Origin: Methylocystis rosea
GTDB taxonomy: Bacteria; Pseudomonadota; Alphaproteobacteria; Rhizobiales; Beijerinckiaceae
Assembly: GCF_003855495.1 (NCBI RefSeq)
Contig: NZ_CP034086.1
Span: 3,447,501-3,511,500 of the forward strand
Reading direction: 5' to 3'
Length of the DNA stretch: 64,000 nt
Position 1 is the stretch's first letter. Every line of letters begins with the position of its first letter. The translations under genes were made by a program, and so were the position numbers. The notes under the pieces were generated by a model. It saw only the letters and a program-made list of their open reading frames with translations, made no database searches and was not told the origin of the DNA. Shown here one piece after another: positions 46,106 through 57,447 of this stretch.

Positions 46106-46740
46106 CGAGTTGTGCGTCCGTTCGCGAAGAGTTGCGCGCCGCGACTCGCCAGACGCATCAGCGTTTGCATCGGCATCCTGGACTATCGGCGGCCGCGCGC
46201 GGCGCGATCGGCGTCGATGACTACCGTCAATTGCTGATGCGGCTCTATGGTTTTCACCTCGCCTTCGAGGACGCTCACGCAAGCGCCATGCAGAAGCTCG
46301 GCTTTATCGCGAGTTCGCGTGCTGAGCTTATTGCGCTGGATCTTGCCGCGCTCGGAATCATGCGCTTCGATGTTTTCCGCCTGCCGCGGTGCGCGGCGCT
46401 GCGTGAGCCTTCGAGCGAGGCTTGCGCGCTCGGCGCGCTCTATGTCGTCGAGGGCTCTGCGCTTGGCGGCGTGCTGATCGCGGAAGCGTTGGCGCCGGTC
46501 GTCGGCGAGGCGCGCCGGTTTTTTCTCGGCGGCCCATCACGGCCCGAAGTCTGGCCAAGCTTGCTGGCGCGCGTCGAGACATTGGCGCCTGGCGCGCAAC
46601 GAGCCAGCGCCATTGGCGCCGCCATCGAGACGTTTCGGATCTTCGAAGAGTGGATGTTCGATTGGCGCGCCGCCTCGTCTTGCCTCGATCGCTGGCGGTC
46701 AGCTCCGGCAGCGAAAACTAAAGGCGACGTTCCGTCGTAG
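46102..46740 (+). CDS. bphO: Biliverdin-forming haem oxygenase BphO
   Basis: 212-aa haem oxygenase of the HmuO/BphO type supplying the BphP chromophore. The proximal haem-ligand His appears in ATRQTHQRLHRHPGL, and the distal helix block GALYVVEGSALGGVLIAEAL is clear. Coupled to bphP by ATGA. The 3' end overlaps the convergent aerR/ppaA gene by 23 bp. Confidence 0.9.
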   Translation: MTSCASVREELRAATRQTHQRLHRHPGLSAAARGAIGVDDYRQLLMRLYGFHLAFEDAHASAMQKLGFIASSRAELIALDLAALGIMRFDVFRLPRCAALREPSSEACALGALYVVEGSALGGVLIAEALAPVVGEARRFFLGGPSRPEVWPSLLARVETLAPGAQRASAIGAAIETFRIFEEWMFDWRAASSCLDRWRSAPAAKTKGDVPS

Positions 46741-47629
46741 CCTGGCGCGTCGACGCGCACGGCTGACGCAGGACTAGCTTTTTCGCCAGAATCGTCGCTG
46801 TCGCCGCATCAGAGGCGGTGGCGTCCGCGCCGACTTGCGCAACGAGATTGGGATTGCGTTTGAAGATGGGCCCCCCGACCATTACGCCGACGTCGGCGTT
46901 CGCGGAGGATTCGCGCACCGCCCGAATGGTGCGCGCCAGCGTCTCCAACTCCGACTCGGCGCTCAGCGTTATGCCGAAGACGCCAAACCAACCGCTCGCC
47001 GAAACGTCGGCGACGCCGTCGGCGTCGAGGTCCCTCTCGACGCGTACGTCCCAGGAGGCGTTGCGCATGAACACCGCAACCATGTCGACGCCGAAGACGT
47101 GCTTTTCACCGGGAAGCGTCGCGAGCAGCGCGCGCTGGCGCGGATCGCACGCCGCCGATTCCTCGACGCCGCCGAAGCGGCACATCAGCTTCTGCATTCG
47201 TGCGACGCCGAGCGTGACGTCGATGAAATCGCAGCGATCTTCTTCCCAGAGAACGCCGAGGTGACGCGCCGCTTCGGCGAGGAGGCCGACGAAAAGCGTT
47301 TCAAGCGAATGGCCTTTGGCCCGCATCTTGTCGAAGAACGCCGATGATTCATCGCCTTCGTCGCGCGTCAACAGCGCGCCGAAGGTTTCGATCTCCTCGG
47401 TTTGAAACGCCTTCTCCGGCTCATGCGCCAACAGCGCGTGGTGCATGAGCTGGAGACGCGGAACGATGTCGTCGAGGATCACGCAGGCGAGTCGCGCCTG
47501 CCGTGCCTGGAGGTCGGATCGAACGATGACGTCAGGCTCGGGCCATTCTTGAAATTCATTCGGGCAGTGAGCCGCGCCAGGAATCGCGCGGCGGGCGGAA
47601 GCGGGATCGAATTCGCCTAGATCGGTCAT
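46718..47629 (-). CDS. ppaA: B12-binding AerR/PpaA-type regulator
   Basis: 303-aa protein with a C-terminal cobalamin-binding domain: the EKHVFG block (E-x-H-x-x-G) and VGVMVGGPIFKRNP. AerR/PpaA proteins bind B12 and counter PpsR/CrtJ in light. Start at ATG 47629 with GGGAGGCC; the frame is open to 47692. It sits beside bphP-bphO and near both ppsR genes, as in other purple-bacterial clusters. Confidence 0.85.
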   Translation of the reverse strand: MTDLGEFDPASARRAIPGAAHCPNEFQEWPEPDVIVRSDLQARQARLACVILDDIVPRLQLMHHALLAHEPEKAFQTEEIETFGALLTRDEGDESSAFFDKMRAKGHSLETLFVGLLAEAARHLGVLWEEDRCDFIDVTLGVARMQKLMCRFGGVEESAACDPRQRALLATLPGEKHVFGVDMVAVFMRNASWDVRVERDLDADGVADVSASGWFGVFGITLSAESELETLARTIRAVRESSANADVGVMVGGPIFKRNPNLVAQVGADATASDAATATILAKKLVLRQPCASTRQATTERRL

Positions 47630-48008
47630 CGTCTGGCCTCCCGAGCCGGTCGCCACGGCGATGGCCCGCCGGCGCCCAGGCCCCGAAATCATCGTTGTTG
47701 CGTTCCGACCTTCCGAACGGACATTTCAAGCGCTACATCTTGACAGCCATCCGGTTTTTCGGGCGAGCGGCCCCGCCTCTATTATTATGACAATGAAGAG
47801 TTTTTTAACGTTCCTGAGTGCGCCATTCGAGCTCACAGCAGGCCATCGCCCGCATGAAAAGCATTCAAACGCACAAAAACGCGATAGTAAAGCTTAATTG
47901 ACGGTAGCTTTGCGGTAAGCTGAGGTGTGTCATGCAGCACGGACACATGCGAGAGCCCGGCAATGGGCTTTAGAATCCGTTCGCTGCGACATCGAGCAGG
48001 GCAGCACG
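47630..48008. other. Non-coding spacer between ppaA and the membrane hydrolase
   Basis: About 380 bp with AT-rich stretches (CTATTATTATGACAATGAAG) and no convincing gene. One TGT-N12-ACA match lies at 47928-47945, but its centre is GC-rich, so PpsR binding is doubtful. Divergent promoters for the two flanking genes are expected here. Confidence 0.5.
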
Positions 48009-49526
48009 ATGAAAAAGATGCGCTCAATTTTTTTTGCGCTGGTCGCATTCAGCGCCGTTACGCTCTCGCTTCACGGTTTATGGGAGTCCGAAGCCGGTCT
48101 TGTGATCGAACGTCTTCACATCGGCGACATTCCCGTCACGTTGATGCGCAAGTCCGACATTCCGCCGGCGCCGGCGATCGTGATCGCCCACGGCTTTTCC
48201 GGCTCGCAGCAATTGATGGCGCCGATCGCAACGACGCTCACGCGAAACGGCTATGTGGCGGTCACCTTCGACTTCTCCGGGCATGGCCGCAATCCGAGGC
48301 CGATGCCGGGCGGTCTCGCCAAACTCGAAACGAGCACGGCGGCGCTCCTCAACGACATCGACGAGGTCGTGCGCTTCGCGCAGCGTCAGCCAGGGGCCGA
48401 TGGGCGGGTCGCGCTTGTCGGCCATTCGATGGCCACGGATCTCGTCGTGCGTCACGCGATCCGCGACCCGCAGATCGTCGCGGTCGCGGCGTTTTCCTTC
48501 TTCGGCGAGGGCGTCACGCGCGACCAGCCGAAAAATCTCATCATCATCGACGGCGCATGGGAGTCGCAACGGCTGATCGAGGCCGGCGTGCGCGTCGTTT
48601 CGCAAGCAGCCGACGGGACGGCGCAGGCGGGCGTCACCTATGGCGACATCGCGCGTGGAACCGGGCGCCGGTTGGCGATCGCGCGGGGCGTCGAACATAT
48701 CGGCGTTCTCTACAGTCGCGACGCGATGACCGAGACGCTCAATTGGATGAACGCCGTCTTCGGGAGACGCGAGGCCGGCTATATCGACGCGCGCGGCCCT
48801 TGGCTTGCGCTGCTGTTTGCGGGCCTCATCGCCTTGATGCGCCCGCTCGCGCAGTTCCTGCCGCAAGTCTCGCCCGTTCCGCTTGGCGCCGGGCTGCCAT
48901 GGCGGCGCTTGGCGCCGATCGCCATAGCGCCAGCGTTGCTGACGCCGCTTATCCTATGGAAGGCGCCGACGGATTTCCTGCCGATCCTGCTCGGCGATTA
49001 TCTCGTCGCTCATCTCGCGGTCTACGGCGTCCTGATATTCGCCGGCCTATGGCTCGCACAGGGCGGCTTGCCGGTCTTTCGGCCGCCGCGCTGGAAGCCT
49101 CTGCTTGTGGCGGCGGCGGCGCTTGCCGCTATGTACACGCTCGTTCTCGGCCTGCCGCTTGACGCCTATGTCATCTCTTACCAGCCGACGGGCGTTCGCG
49201 CGCCGCTTGTCCCAATAATGTTTATCGGATGCGCGCTTTATTTTCTCGCCGACGAATGGATGACGCGCGGCCCGGGCGCCGCGCGCGGCGGCTATGTCTT
49301 CAGCAAGTTCTGCTTCATCGCCTCACTTGCGATCGCGGTGGCGCTTAATCCGAGGCGGCTGTTCTTTCTCGTGATTATCGCAATCGTCATCGTCATTCTG
49401 TTGACGGTCTATGGGCTGGTGGGGAGATGGGTCTATGCGCGCACGCGCGATCCCCGCGTCGGCGCGCTCGGCGCCGCCTTCGGACTCGCCTGGGCGCTGG
49501 CCGTCACGTTCCCGATCGTCGACTGA
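48009..49526 (+). CDS. Membrane-associated alpha/beta-hydrolase
   Basis: 505-aa protein. N-terminal helix (residues 5-25) then an alpha/beta-hydrolase domain with VIAHGFSGSQQL and the nucleophile elbow VGHSMATD (Ser in G-H-S-M-A). From about residue 260 there are seven or more hydrophobic segments, so the C-terminal half is a membrane domain. ATG 48009 (MKKMRSIFF) is chosen over an open frame to 47925. No substrate is evident. Its 3' end overlaps the 121-aa gene by 94 bp on the opposite strand. Confidence 0.8.
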   Translation: MKKMRSIFFALVAFSAVTLSLHGLWESEAGLVIERLHIGDIPVTLMRKSDIPPAPAIVIAHGFSGSQQLMAPIATTLTRNGYVAVTFDFSGHGRNPRPMPGGLAKLETSTAALLNDIDEVVRFAQRQPGADGRVALVGHSMATDLVVRHAIRDPQIVAVAAFSFFGEGVTRDQPKNLIIIDGAWESQRLIEAGVRVVSQAADGTAQAGVTYGDIARGTGRRLAIARGVEHIGVLYSRDAMTETLNWMNAVFGRREAGYIDARGPWLALLFAGLIALMRPLAQFLPQVSPVPLGAGLPWRRLAPIAIAPALLTPLILWKAPTDFLPILLGDYLVAHLAVYGVLIFAGLWLAQGGLPVFRPPRWKPLLVAAAALAAMYTLVLGLPLDAYVISYQPTGVRAPLVPIMFIGCALYFLADEWMTRGPGAARGGYVFSKFCFIASLAIAVALNPRRLFFLVIIAIVIVILLTVYGLVGRWVYARTRDPRVGALGAAFGLAWALAVTFPIVD

Positions 49527-49798
49527 GTCTTGCGCGGCTCCCACCGAAGCGCGAGATCGGCGAGATGCGCGAGGAAGGCCATGGCGAGACTTGCGGCGAT
49601 CGCCAGCGTCGGCGCGCCCGCGAGGGCGCAGCGCAGCGCGACGAGCAGAGCCGCCCCAGCCAGGAGATTGCAGAGAAAGCCGGCTGGCGGCGGCCCGCGC
49701 CGGGTGAGGGTTCGCAGACCAAGAACGCCGATGGCTTCGAGCGCCACGAGGATCAAGATCCAGTCGATGAGATTCGGGTCTACCACGAAGGCGCTCAT
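49433..49798 (-). CDS. Small membrane protein coupled to tspO
   Basis: 121-aa protein with three predicted helices (LIDWILILVALEAIGVL, FLCNLLAGAALLVALRCAL, LAIAASLAMAFLAHLADLA). ATG 49798 overlaps the tspO stop (ATGA); the longer frame is tspO shadow. The C-terminal 30 residues are hydrophilic and overlap the opposite-strand hydrolase. Unknown function; a location at the end of bchG-lhaA-bchP-tspO suggests a role in pigment handling. Confidence 0.7.
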   Translation of the reverse strand: MSAFVVDPNLIDWILILVALEAIGVLGLRTLTRRGPPPAGFLCNLLAGAALLVALRCALAGAPTLAIAASLAMAFLAHLADLALRWEPRKTQSTIGNVTASAQASPKAAPSAPTRGSRVRA

Positions 49799-50328
49799 GC
49801 GCGTTCCGCCGGGCGTTTGGCCTTGGGCCAATAGGTTGCGAAGGGCTTGTTCAGTTCGACCATGCGCCAGTTGAGACAGCCCGCGAAACTGACCCAGGCG
49901 AGATAGGGCAGCAGCAATGCCGCTGCGAAGGTCGAGATCGCGCCGACGGCGATGACGAGCGACAGGACCGACAGCCACAGGAAGACGAGTTCGACGAGCG
50001 CCCAGTCGGGCCGCCGCAGCTTGAAGAACAGCGGGCTCCAGGCGATGTTCAGCACGGCGTTGATCGCAAAGAGCGCCAAAAGCCTCACGCGCGCCCCATC
50101 GTCCGGCGCCTGTTCCCAGGCAAGAACGCCGCTCGTCGCGGTCAGCAGGAAAATCAGCGTCCAGGCCGGGCCGAACAGCCAGTTCGGCGGACGCCATGAC
50201 GGAAAATTCAAGCCCTCGTACCAGTCGCTGATTTCAGTGGCGAGACCGCCGAGCAGCGCCACGAGCGCGACGCTCGCGGTCGCGACTGCGACGAGAGTCC
50301 AGCGATCGGCCGCGAGCGAGTCCATCAT
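49795..50328 (-). CDS. tspO: TspO/MBR outer-membrane tryptophan-rich sensory protein
   Basis: 177-aa TspO/CrtK family protein with five helices. Signature FPSWRPPNWLFGPAWTLIFLL near the N-terminus and NIAWSPLFF in the fourth helix. In Rhodobacter TspO modulates pigment genes in response to oxygen, probably by tetrapyrrole transport. ATG 50328 overlaps the bchP stop (ATGA). Confidence 0.92.
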   Translation of the reverse strand: MMDSLAADRWTLVAVATASVALVALLGGLATEISDWYEGLNFPSWRPPNWLFGPAWTLIFLLTATSGVLAWEQAPDDGARVRLLALFAINAVLNIAWSPLFFKLRRPDWALVELVFLWLSVLSLVIAVGAISTFAAALLLPYLAWVSFAGCLNWRMVELNKPFATYWPKAKRPAERA

Positions 50329-51509
50329 GGCGACGCGAGTCTCAAGAGATGGGCGAGGTCCTTGAAGAAGATGCGCACATGCGCCATCGGATCCGCGCGC
50401 ACGAGCTCCTTGTTCATATAGGCCTCCCAGGTGAGGCGCTGGACGTCGGGATCCTTGCAGATATTGACGAAGGCTTCGCGCAGCCGATCATTGCGATACC
50501 AGAAATATTGCATCATCCCGAGAATGAAGAAGACCCGCCCATGCAGCTTCATGAAGCGCCTGCGCGCCATCGAGAGCGCGCGCGCGTCTCCGGTGCGCAG
50601 GCATTCTTCGACAGCGTCCGCCGAAAGTCGGCCGCCGAGCATGGCGTAATAAATGCCTTCGCCCGACGCGGGCGCGACGACGCCTGCAGCGTCGCCGGCG
50701 AGAATGACGTCGCGGCCATTGTCCCAGCGCTTGAGCGGCTTCAAGGGAATCGGCGCGCCTTCGCGGCGCACGGTCGATGCATCGGAGAGGCCTGTGCCGT
50801 CACGCAGATCGCGCACCGAGTTTTTCAGCGAAAAGCCTTTGTTGGCGCTTCCCGTGCCGACGCTCATCGTGTCGCCATGCGGGAAGATCCAGGCGTAGAA
50901 ATCCGGCGAGAGCGCGCCGCGATAATGAATCTCGCAGCGATCAGGGTCGCTGGCTTCGGCGGGCGGCGTTTCGATGACTTCATGATAGGCGAACACGAAG
51001 CGCGTCTTGTCGGCGCCGGGCACTTCTTGGCGGCCGACCTGGGAAAGCGCGCCATCGGCGCCGATGACGCAGCGCGCGCGAAGAGTCCGCGGCTTGGTTT
51101 CGCCCTTGGCGCGGTAATGCACGCGCGTAATGCCGTTTTCGTCGCGGGTGATCCTCTCATAGGCGCCCGTCACGCGCATCGCGCCACAAGCGGCCGCGCG
51201 GCAGCGCAGCCATTCGTCGAATTCGCAGCGGTCGACCATGCCGACGAAGCCGCCCTTGATCGGCATGTCGACGGCGACGCCTTTCGGAGAGATCATCCGG
51301 GCGGAACAGACGCGCGCCTTCAGCAGATGATCAGGAATCGCGAAATCGCGGATGAGCCGGGGCGGAATGGCGCCGCCGCACGGCTTGATGCGGCCTGCCT
51401 TGTCAATGAGCGCGACTTTGCGGCCGCGCCGCGCGAGATCATGCGCGGCCGTCGCGCCTGCGGGTCCTCCCCCGACGACAGCAACGTCAAAGAGCGCGTC
51501 TTCACTCAT
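50325..51509 (-). CDS. bchP: Geranylgeranyl reductase BchP
   Basis: 394-aa FAD reductase converting the geranylgeranyl tail to phytyl. N-terminal GGGPAGATAAHDLARRG and family blocks KPCGGAIPPRLI and GDAAGVVAPASGEGIYYAM. Start ATG 51509 with AAAGGAGCC; the open frame to 51956 is shadow of the upstream gene. lhaA starts 11 bp upstream. Confidence 0.94.
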   Translation of the reverse strand: MSEDALFDVAVVGGGPAGATAAHDLARRGRKVALIDKAGRIKPCGGAIPPRLIRDFAIPDHLLKARVCSARMISPKGVAVDMPIKGGFVGMVDRCEFDEWLRCRAAACGAMRVTGAYERITRDENGITRVHYRAKGETKPRTLRARCVIGADGALSQVGRQEVPGADKTRFVFAYHEVIETPPAEASDPDRCEIHYRGALSPDFYAWIFPHGDTMSVGTGSANKGFSLKNSVRDLRDGTGLSDASTVRREGAPIPLKPLKRWDNGRDVILAGDAAGVVAPASGEGIYYAMLGGRLSADAVEECLRTGDARALSMARRRFMKLHGRVFFILGMMQYFWYRNDRLREAFVNICKDPDVQRLTWEAYMNKELVRADPMAHVRIFFKDLAHLLRLASP

Positions 51510-51520
51510 CAGCGGCTCCT

Positions 51521-52846
51521 TTAGGACTGCGCCGCCGCGACATGCGGCGGCAATGGCGCGCTCGCGCGCGCGGGCTGCGGCGAGGCGACTCGGCTCGCGA
51601 GCGCGGCCGAGACGACGAAGAGCAGGGCCTCGCCAACAAAAACGAGCGAATAGGCAGCGAGCGGCGTCGCGACGGCGAGTTTCGCGAGATCGACCAGAAC
51701 CGTCGCGCCGAAGCCGCCGAGACCGAAGGCGACGGCCTGCGCGGCGCCCCACAGCCCCATGCGCGTGCCGGCGCGCGCGTGAGCGCCTTCGCCTGCGAGC
51801 CCCATCATCGACCCGATCGCGGCGACCGCGAAGGCGCCGTTCGAAATCCCGAGCGCGAAAACAGATGCGCGCAGCGCCAGCGAGAGTCCGGCGTAGCCGC
51901 TTGCCGCGACGCAGATGAGCGAAGCGGCTGACGCGGCGCAGCCGGCGACGGTCCACATCCGCAGCGAGCCCAGACGCGGTCCGCCAATCCCGGTCGCGGC
52001 GAACGCGACGCCGATCATTCCGAGCAGAACGCCGCCGTGCTGGAGGCCAGCGAGCTTCGTGGTCGCGCCGGGAGTCATGCCAAAGACGACGCCGGCGAAG
52101 GGCTCAACGAGCAGTTCCTGCATGCTGTAGGCCAGCATCGATACGAAGATGAAGATGGTGAACCGGCGCGCCGCCGACTCGCTCCAAACCTGCATGAAGG
52201 CCGCACGGAAGGGGGGCCGCTGCGCCGCAGAAACCGGCGATGGGGCGTCCGTCTCCAAGCCAATGACGGCGATCGTCGCCGTCAACCAGGCCACGGAGCA
52301 GACGCAGGCCGTGACGACGACGAGGCGTTGCATCGAAAAGGGATCAAGGAAATGACCCGCGAGCGGCGCGCTCACCGCGAAGCCGAGGATCATCATCACC
52401 CAAACAGTCGTCGCGGCGGCGGCGCGGCGCTCAGGCGCGACGCGCGTCGCAAGCATGGCGAGCACCGACGTGCCGGCGGCGCCGGCGCCCATGCCGACCA
52501 GAAGAAAGGCGAAAGCGGCGAGCGCCAAGCCCGCGGCGAGGTTTGTCGCGGCAAGCGCAGTGGCGAGCGCTGCGCCGATTCCGCCGAGCGCCAACGCCGC
52601 GAGGCCGCCGACGATCCAGGGCGTGCGACGCCCGCCGACGTCGGCGCCATATCCCCAGGCGGGGCGCAGAACCTGTATCGCGTAATGCGAGGCGACGAGC
52701 ACTCCAGGCACAAAAGCCGGCAACGCGAGTTCCACCGCCATAACGCGATTGATGGTGGAGGTCATCAGAACGACGACGGCGCCGAGCGCGGTTTGGACAA
52801 GTCCGAGCCGGATAATGCCGGACCAAGCGAGCGGCGGCGCGTTCAT
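51521..52846 (-). CDS. lhaA: PucC/LhaA-type light-harvesting assembly protein (MFS)
   Basis: 441-aa 12-helix MFS-type protein of the PucC/BCH family, needed for LH1 or LH2 assembly. Opening RLGLVQTALGAVVVLMTSTINRVMAVELALPA and GVLVASHYAIQVLRPAWGYGADVGGRRTPWI are family hallmarks. Position between bchG and bchP matches LhaA (bchG-orf428). C-terminus is Ala/Pro-rich. Confidence 0.88.
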   Translation of the reverse strand: MNAPPLAWSGIIRLGLVQTALGAVVVLMTSTINRVMAVELALPAFVPGVLVASHYAIQVLRPAWGYGADVGGRRTPWIVGGLAALALGGIGAALATALAATNLAAGLALAAFAFLLVGMGAGAAGTSVLAMLATRVAPERRAAAATTVWVMMILGFAVSAPLAGHFLDPFSMQRLVVVTACVCSVAWLTATIAVIGLETDAPSPVSAAQRPPFRAAFMQVWSESAARRFTIFIFVSMLAYSMQELLVEPFAGVVFGMTPGATTKLAGLQHGGVLLGMIGVAFAATGIGGPRLGSLRMWTVAGCAASAASLICVAASGYAGLSLALRASVFALGISNGAFAVAAIGSMMGLAGEGAHARAGTRMGLWGAAQAVAFGLGGFGATVLVDLAKLAVATPLAAYSLVFVGEALLFVVSAALASRVASPQPARASAPLPPHVAAAQS

Positions 52847-52855
52847 CGATGTCCC

Positions 52856-53725
52856 CTATCCACGCATGGCGAAGGCGCTGACCAGCATGCCAAGCACGTA
52901 AAGAGTCGTGCCCGTGGCGTTATAGAAGGGCGCCTGTTCGCGCGGATGTGCGAGAAGTCTGCGCATCAGCGCGAATTGTCCGGCGAGCAGCGCTGCGACG
53001 ATCGCCGCATAAACAGGGCGCTCCCAATAGGCAAGCAGCCCGACGACGACGAACTGCGGCGCCGCCATGACGTAACAGGCGAAGCGGGCCGCCTCATTGA
53101 CGCCAAGCTGCACCGGCAGCGACAGAACGCCCATGCGACGGTCGCCGTCGACCGACTTGAAGTCGTTCAGGGTCATGATGCCGTGCGCGCCGAAGCTATA
53201 GAGCAGGGCGAGCGCGATGATGCGCCAATCGGGAAGCGAGGCCGCCATGACGGCGGCGCCGGTGAACCAGGGCAGGCCTTCGTAACAGAGCGCGACGGCG
53301 GAATTGCCCCACCAGCCATTCTGCTTCAGCCGCAGCGGCGGCGCGCTGTAGATCCAGGCGAGAACGAGGCCGAGCACCGCGGCGGCGAACACCCAGAGGC
53401 CGAGCGCCGCCGCCACGGCGAGCGACAACACGGTCCAGAGGCAGGCGATGTAGAAGCCCCAGCGGCCGGGAATGCGGCCGGAAGGAATTGGCCGGTTCGG
53501 CTCGTTGATGGCGTCGACGTGACGATCATACCAGTCATTCACGGCCTGGCTCGTCGCGCAAACCAGCGGTCCGGCGAGAACCACGCCGGCGAGCGCAAAG
53601 GACCAGCGGGAGAGCGGTGAGACGCCAGACGAAACGATGCCGCAAGCAAAGGCCCACATCGGCGCGAACCATGTGATGGGTTTGAGAAGCTCGAGAACGG
53701 CGGCAGGTTTCGGCGTCTGCATCAT
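52856..53725 (-). CDS. bchG: Bacteriochlorophyll synthase BchG
   Basis: 289-aa UbiA-family prenyltransferase attaching geranylgeranyl diphosphate to bacteriochlorophyllide a. The metal motif NDWYDRHVDAINEPNRPIPSGRIP is near residue 60, followed by hydrophobic helices. Two ATGs are adjacent at the start. Preceded by a PpsR-type operator at 53738-53769. Confidence 0.95.
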   Translation of the reverse strand: MMQTPKPAAVLELLKPITWFAPMWAFACGIVSSGVSPLSRWSFALAGVVLAGPLVCATSQAVNDWYDRHVDAINEPNRPIPSGRIPGRWGFYIACLWTVLSLAVAAALGLWVFAAAVLGLVLAWIYSAPPLRLKQNGWWGNSAVALCYEGLPWFTGAAVMAASLPDWRIIALALLYSFGAHGIMTLNDFKSVDGDRRMGVLSLPVQLGVNEAARFACYVMAAPQFVVVGLLAYWERPVYAAIVAALLAGQFALMRRLLAHPREQAPFYNATGTTLYVLGMLVSAFAMRG

Positions 53726-53737
53726 GCGACGCTATGC

Positions 53738-53769
53738 TTGACGCTAATTTATGTCAACCTAGATTTACA
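53738..53769. promoter_or_regulatory. PpsR-type operator array before bchG
   Basis: TGT-N12-ACA at 53752-53769, overlapped on its left by TTGAC-N10-GTCAA starting at 53738. The same three-half-site layout is seen before bchC. On the minus strand the shared TTGACA hexamer could be the -35 box of bchG. Confidence 0.65.
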
Positions 53770-53788
53770 CAAACGCTACTGGGGACGG

Positions 53789-55231
53789 TCACTCGCCGTC
53801 GCCCGCCGCTTCATCGTCGTCCAGGTCGCCTAGCCCGTAGCGGCGCAGCTTGGTGTAGAGGCCCTGGCGGCTGAGGCCGAGCATTTCGGCCGCCGAGGCG
53901 CGATTGTCATGCGTCAGCTCCAGCGCGGCTTCGATGCACAAGCGTTCGATGAGATCGGTGGTCTCGCGCACGAGATTCTTCAGCGGCACGCGGCCCACAA
54001 GATCGGCGAACTGCTCGGCCGTTCGCGGCAGCTCATGGCCGCCGAGCCGGTCGCGGCCGGCGCGCCAGCCGGCGCTGCGGATGCAAAAGCCAAGATAGTG
54101 GCGTGCGCCCTCGGCGACGTCGACGGCGGAGATCTCGACATCTTCGGAGGAGCCGTATTGGCCGCGCGCGAGCGTCGAGAAATGGCGCACGACGCCATGC
54201 GTCTGGAGATTGGCGAAGAGCACCTCGGCGTCGACCCCGGGCCGCCCGATCCAGCGCTCGATCGATTCGCCGCGCAACTGTTCCTCCGAGCCCGCTTGCG
54301 CCAGATCCACGAAAGCCGCATTGGCGGCGAGAATACGCCGGTTGCTATCGGTCAACGCGAAGGCGTCCGGCATCCGCTCGAGCGCGTTGAGCATTCCGGT
54401 CTTTTCGCCCGAGAGCGCCGTTGCGCCGCCCATCCGCGACAGTATGACAATGATGTTGGCGGCGCCGTCCTGCCGAAACAGCGCGCCAGAAAGCAGCAGC
54501 GACTCCCTGGTTTCGGCGAGTTGGGCGTGGACATTGTCGACGCGCGGCGCGACGAGCAGCGCGGTGACGAAGGACTGCGCGGCGCGGCGGCTGGCCTCGT
54601 CGAAGAGATCGCCGAAAGGGGCGCCGACGATTTTTTTGGCGGCTTTGCCGACCAGCGCGACCGCCGCGGGATTGGCCTCGGCGATCCGACTGCCGGCGCC
54701 GTCGAGGATTAAGATCGCCTCTGAGGAGAGCTGGAACAGCAGCCGATAGCGCTTCTCGGCGTTGCGGATGCGGTGATATTCGCGCTCCATCTCCTGCTGC
54801 GCCTCGGCGACGCGCTGCTGCAGCGCGGCGAGCGGCCGAAGATCGCGGCCGAACGCGACGATGGCGCCGTCGGCTGCGGCCCGCACGGCGCTGTAGCGAA
54901 CCGGGAAGTCCGGGCCGGGAGGCGCCGGATGGTTGACCTGCCGCCCGCGCGGCGTCGTCCCCTTTTGCGCGTCGCGCAGCAGCGCTTCGATTTTCGGCCG
55001 GCTCTCGATTGTCACCGTGTCGATCCAAGGCCGACCGACCCATTCGCGCACGGGCGCATTGCATTCCGCGCTGGCCGCCGCGTCGATGATGACGCCTTTC
55101 GCGTCAACGATGAGCGTCAAATCGGCGGCGGCGGCGAGAAGGCCGGCGATTCCTTGCGCATCGAGCGCGCCGAGCCGTGCGTCGGCGCTTAGAAATCCCG
55201 TCGTGGTCGCGGAGGAGGGCGCGTCGCTCAC
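53789..55231 (-). CDS. ppsR2: PpsR/CrtJ-type transcriptional regulator 2
   Basis: 480-aa regulator with three PAS domains and a FIS-type HTH (NRASAAEMLGLSRQGLYTKLRRYGLG). The Cys before the HTH is present (ERLCIEAALEL), matching the redox-active Cys of Rhodobacter PpsR/CrtJ; this differs from ppsR1. A glutamine-rich linker (LAALQQRVAEAQQEMERE) follows the first PAS. GTG start at 55231 has no good ribosome site; no better in-frame start is close. Confidence 0.9.
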   Translation of the reverse strand: MSDAPSSATTTGFLSADARLGALDAQGIAGLLAAAADLTLIVDAKGVIIDAAASAECNAPVREWVGRPWIDTVTIESRPKIEALLRDAQKGTTPRGRQVNHPAPPGPDFPVRYSAVRAAADGAIVAFGRDLRPLAALQQRVAEAQQEMEREYHRIRNAEKRYRLLFQLSSEAILILDGAGSRIAEANPAAVALVGKAAKKIVGAPFGDLFDEASRRAAQSFVTALLVAPRVDNVHAQLAETRESLLLSGALFRQDGAANIIVILSRMGGATALSGEKTGMLNALERMPDAFALTDSNRRILAANAAFVDLAQAGSEEQLRGESIERWIGRPGVDAEVLFANLQTHGVVRHFSTLARGQYGSSEDVEISAVDVAEGARHYLGFCIRSAGWRAGRDRLGGHELPRTAEQFADLVGRVPLKNLVRETTDLIERLCIEAALELTHDNRASAAEMLGLSRQGLYTKLRRYGLGDLDDDEAAGDGE

Positions 55232-57444
<2,213 letters not shown>

Positions 57445-57447
57445 GCC

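Noticed and set aside
47928..47945. TGT-N12-ACA in front of the hydrolase as a PpsR operator
   Set aside because: The centre is GC-rich and the outer half-site match is poor on the right, unlike the other operators; could be chance.
52037..53620. 527-codon plus-strand open frame opposite bchG and lhaA
   Set aside because: Very rich in Arg, Gly and His with no domain; it is the antisense shadow of bchG and lhaA, common in GC-rich DNA.
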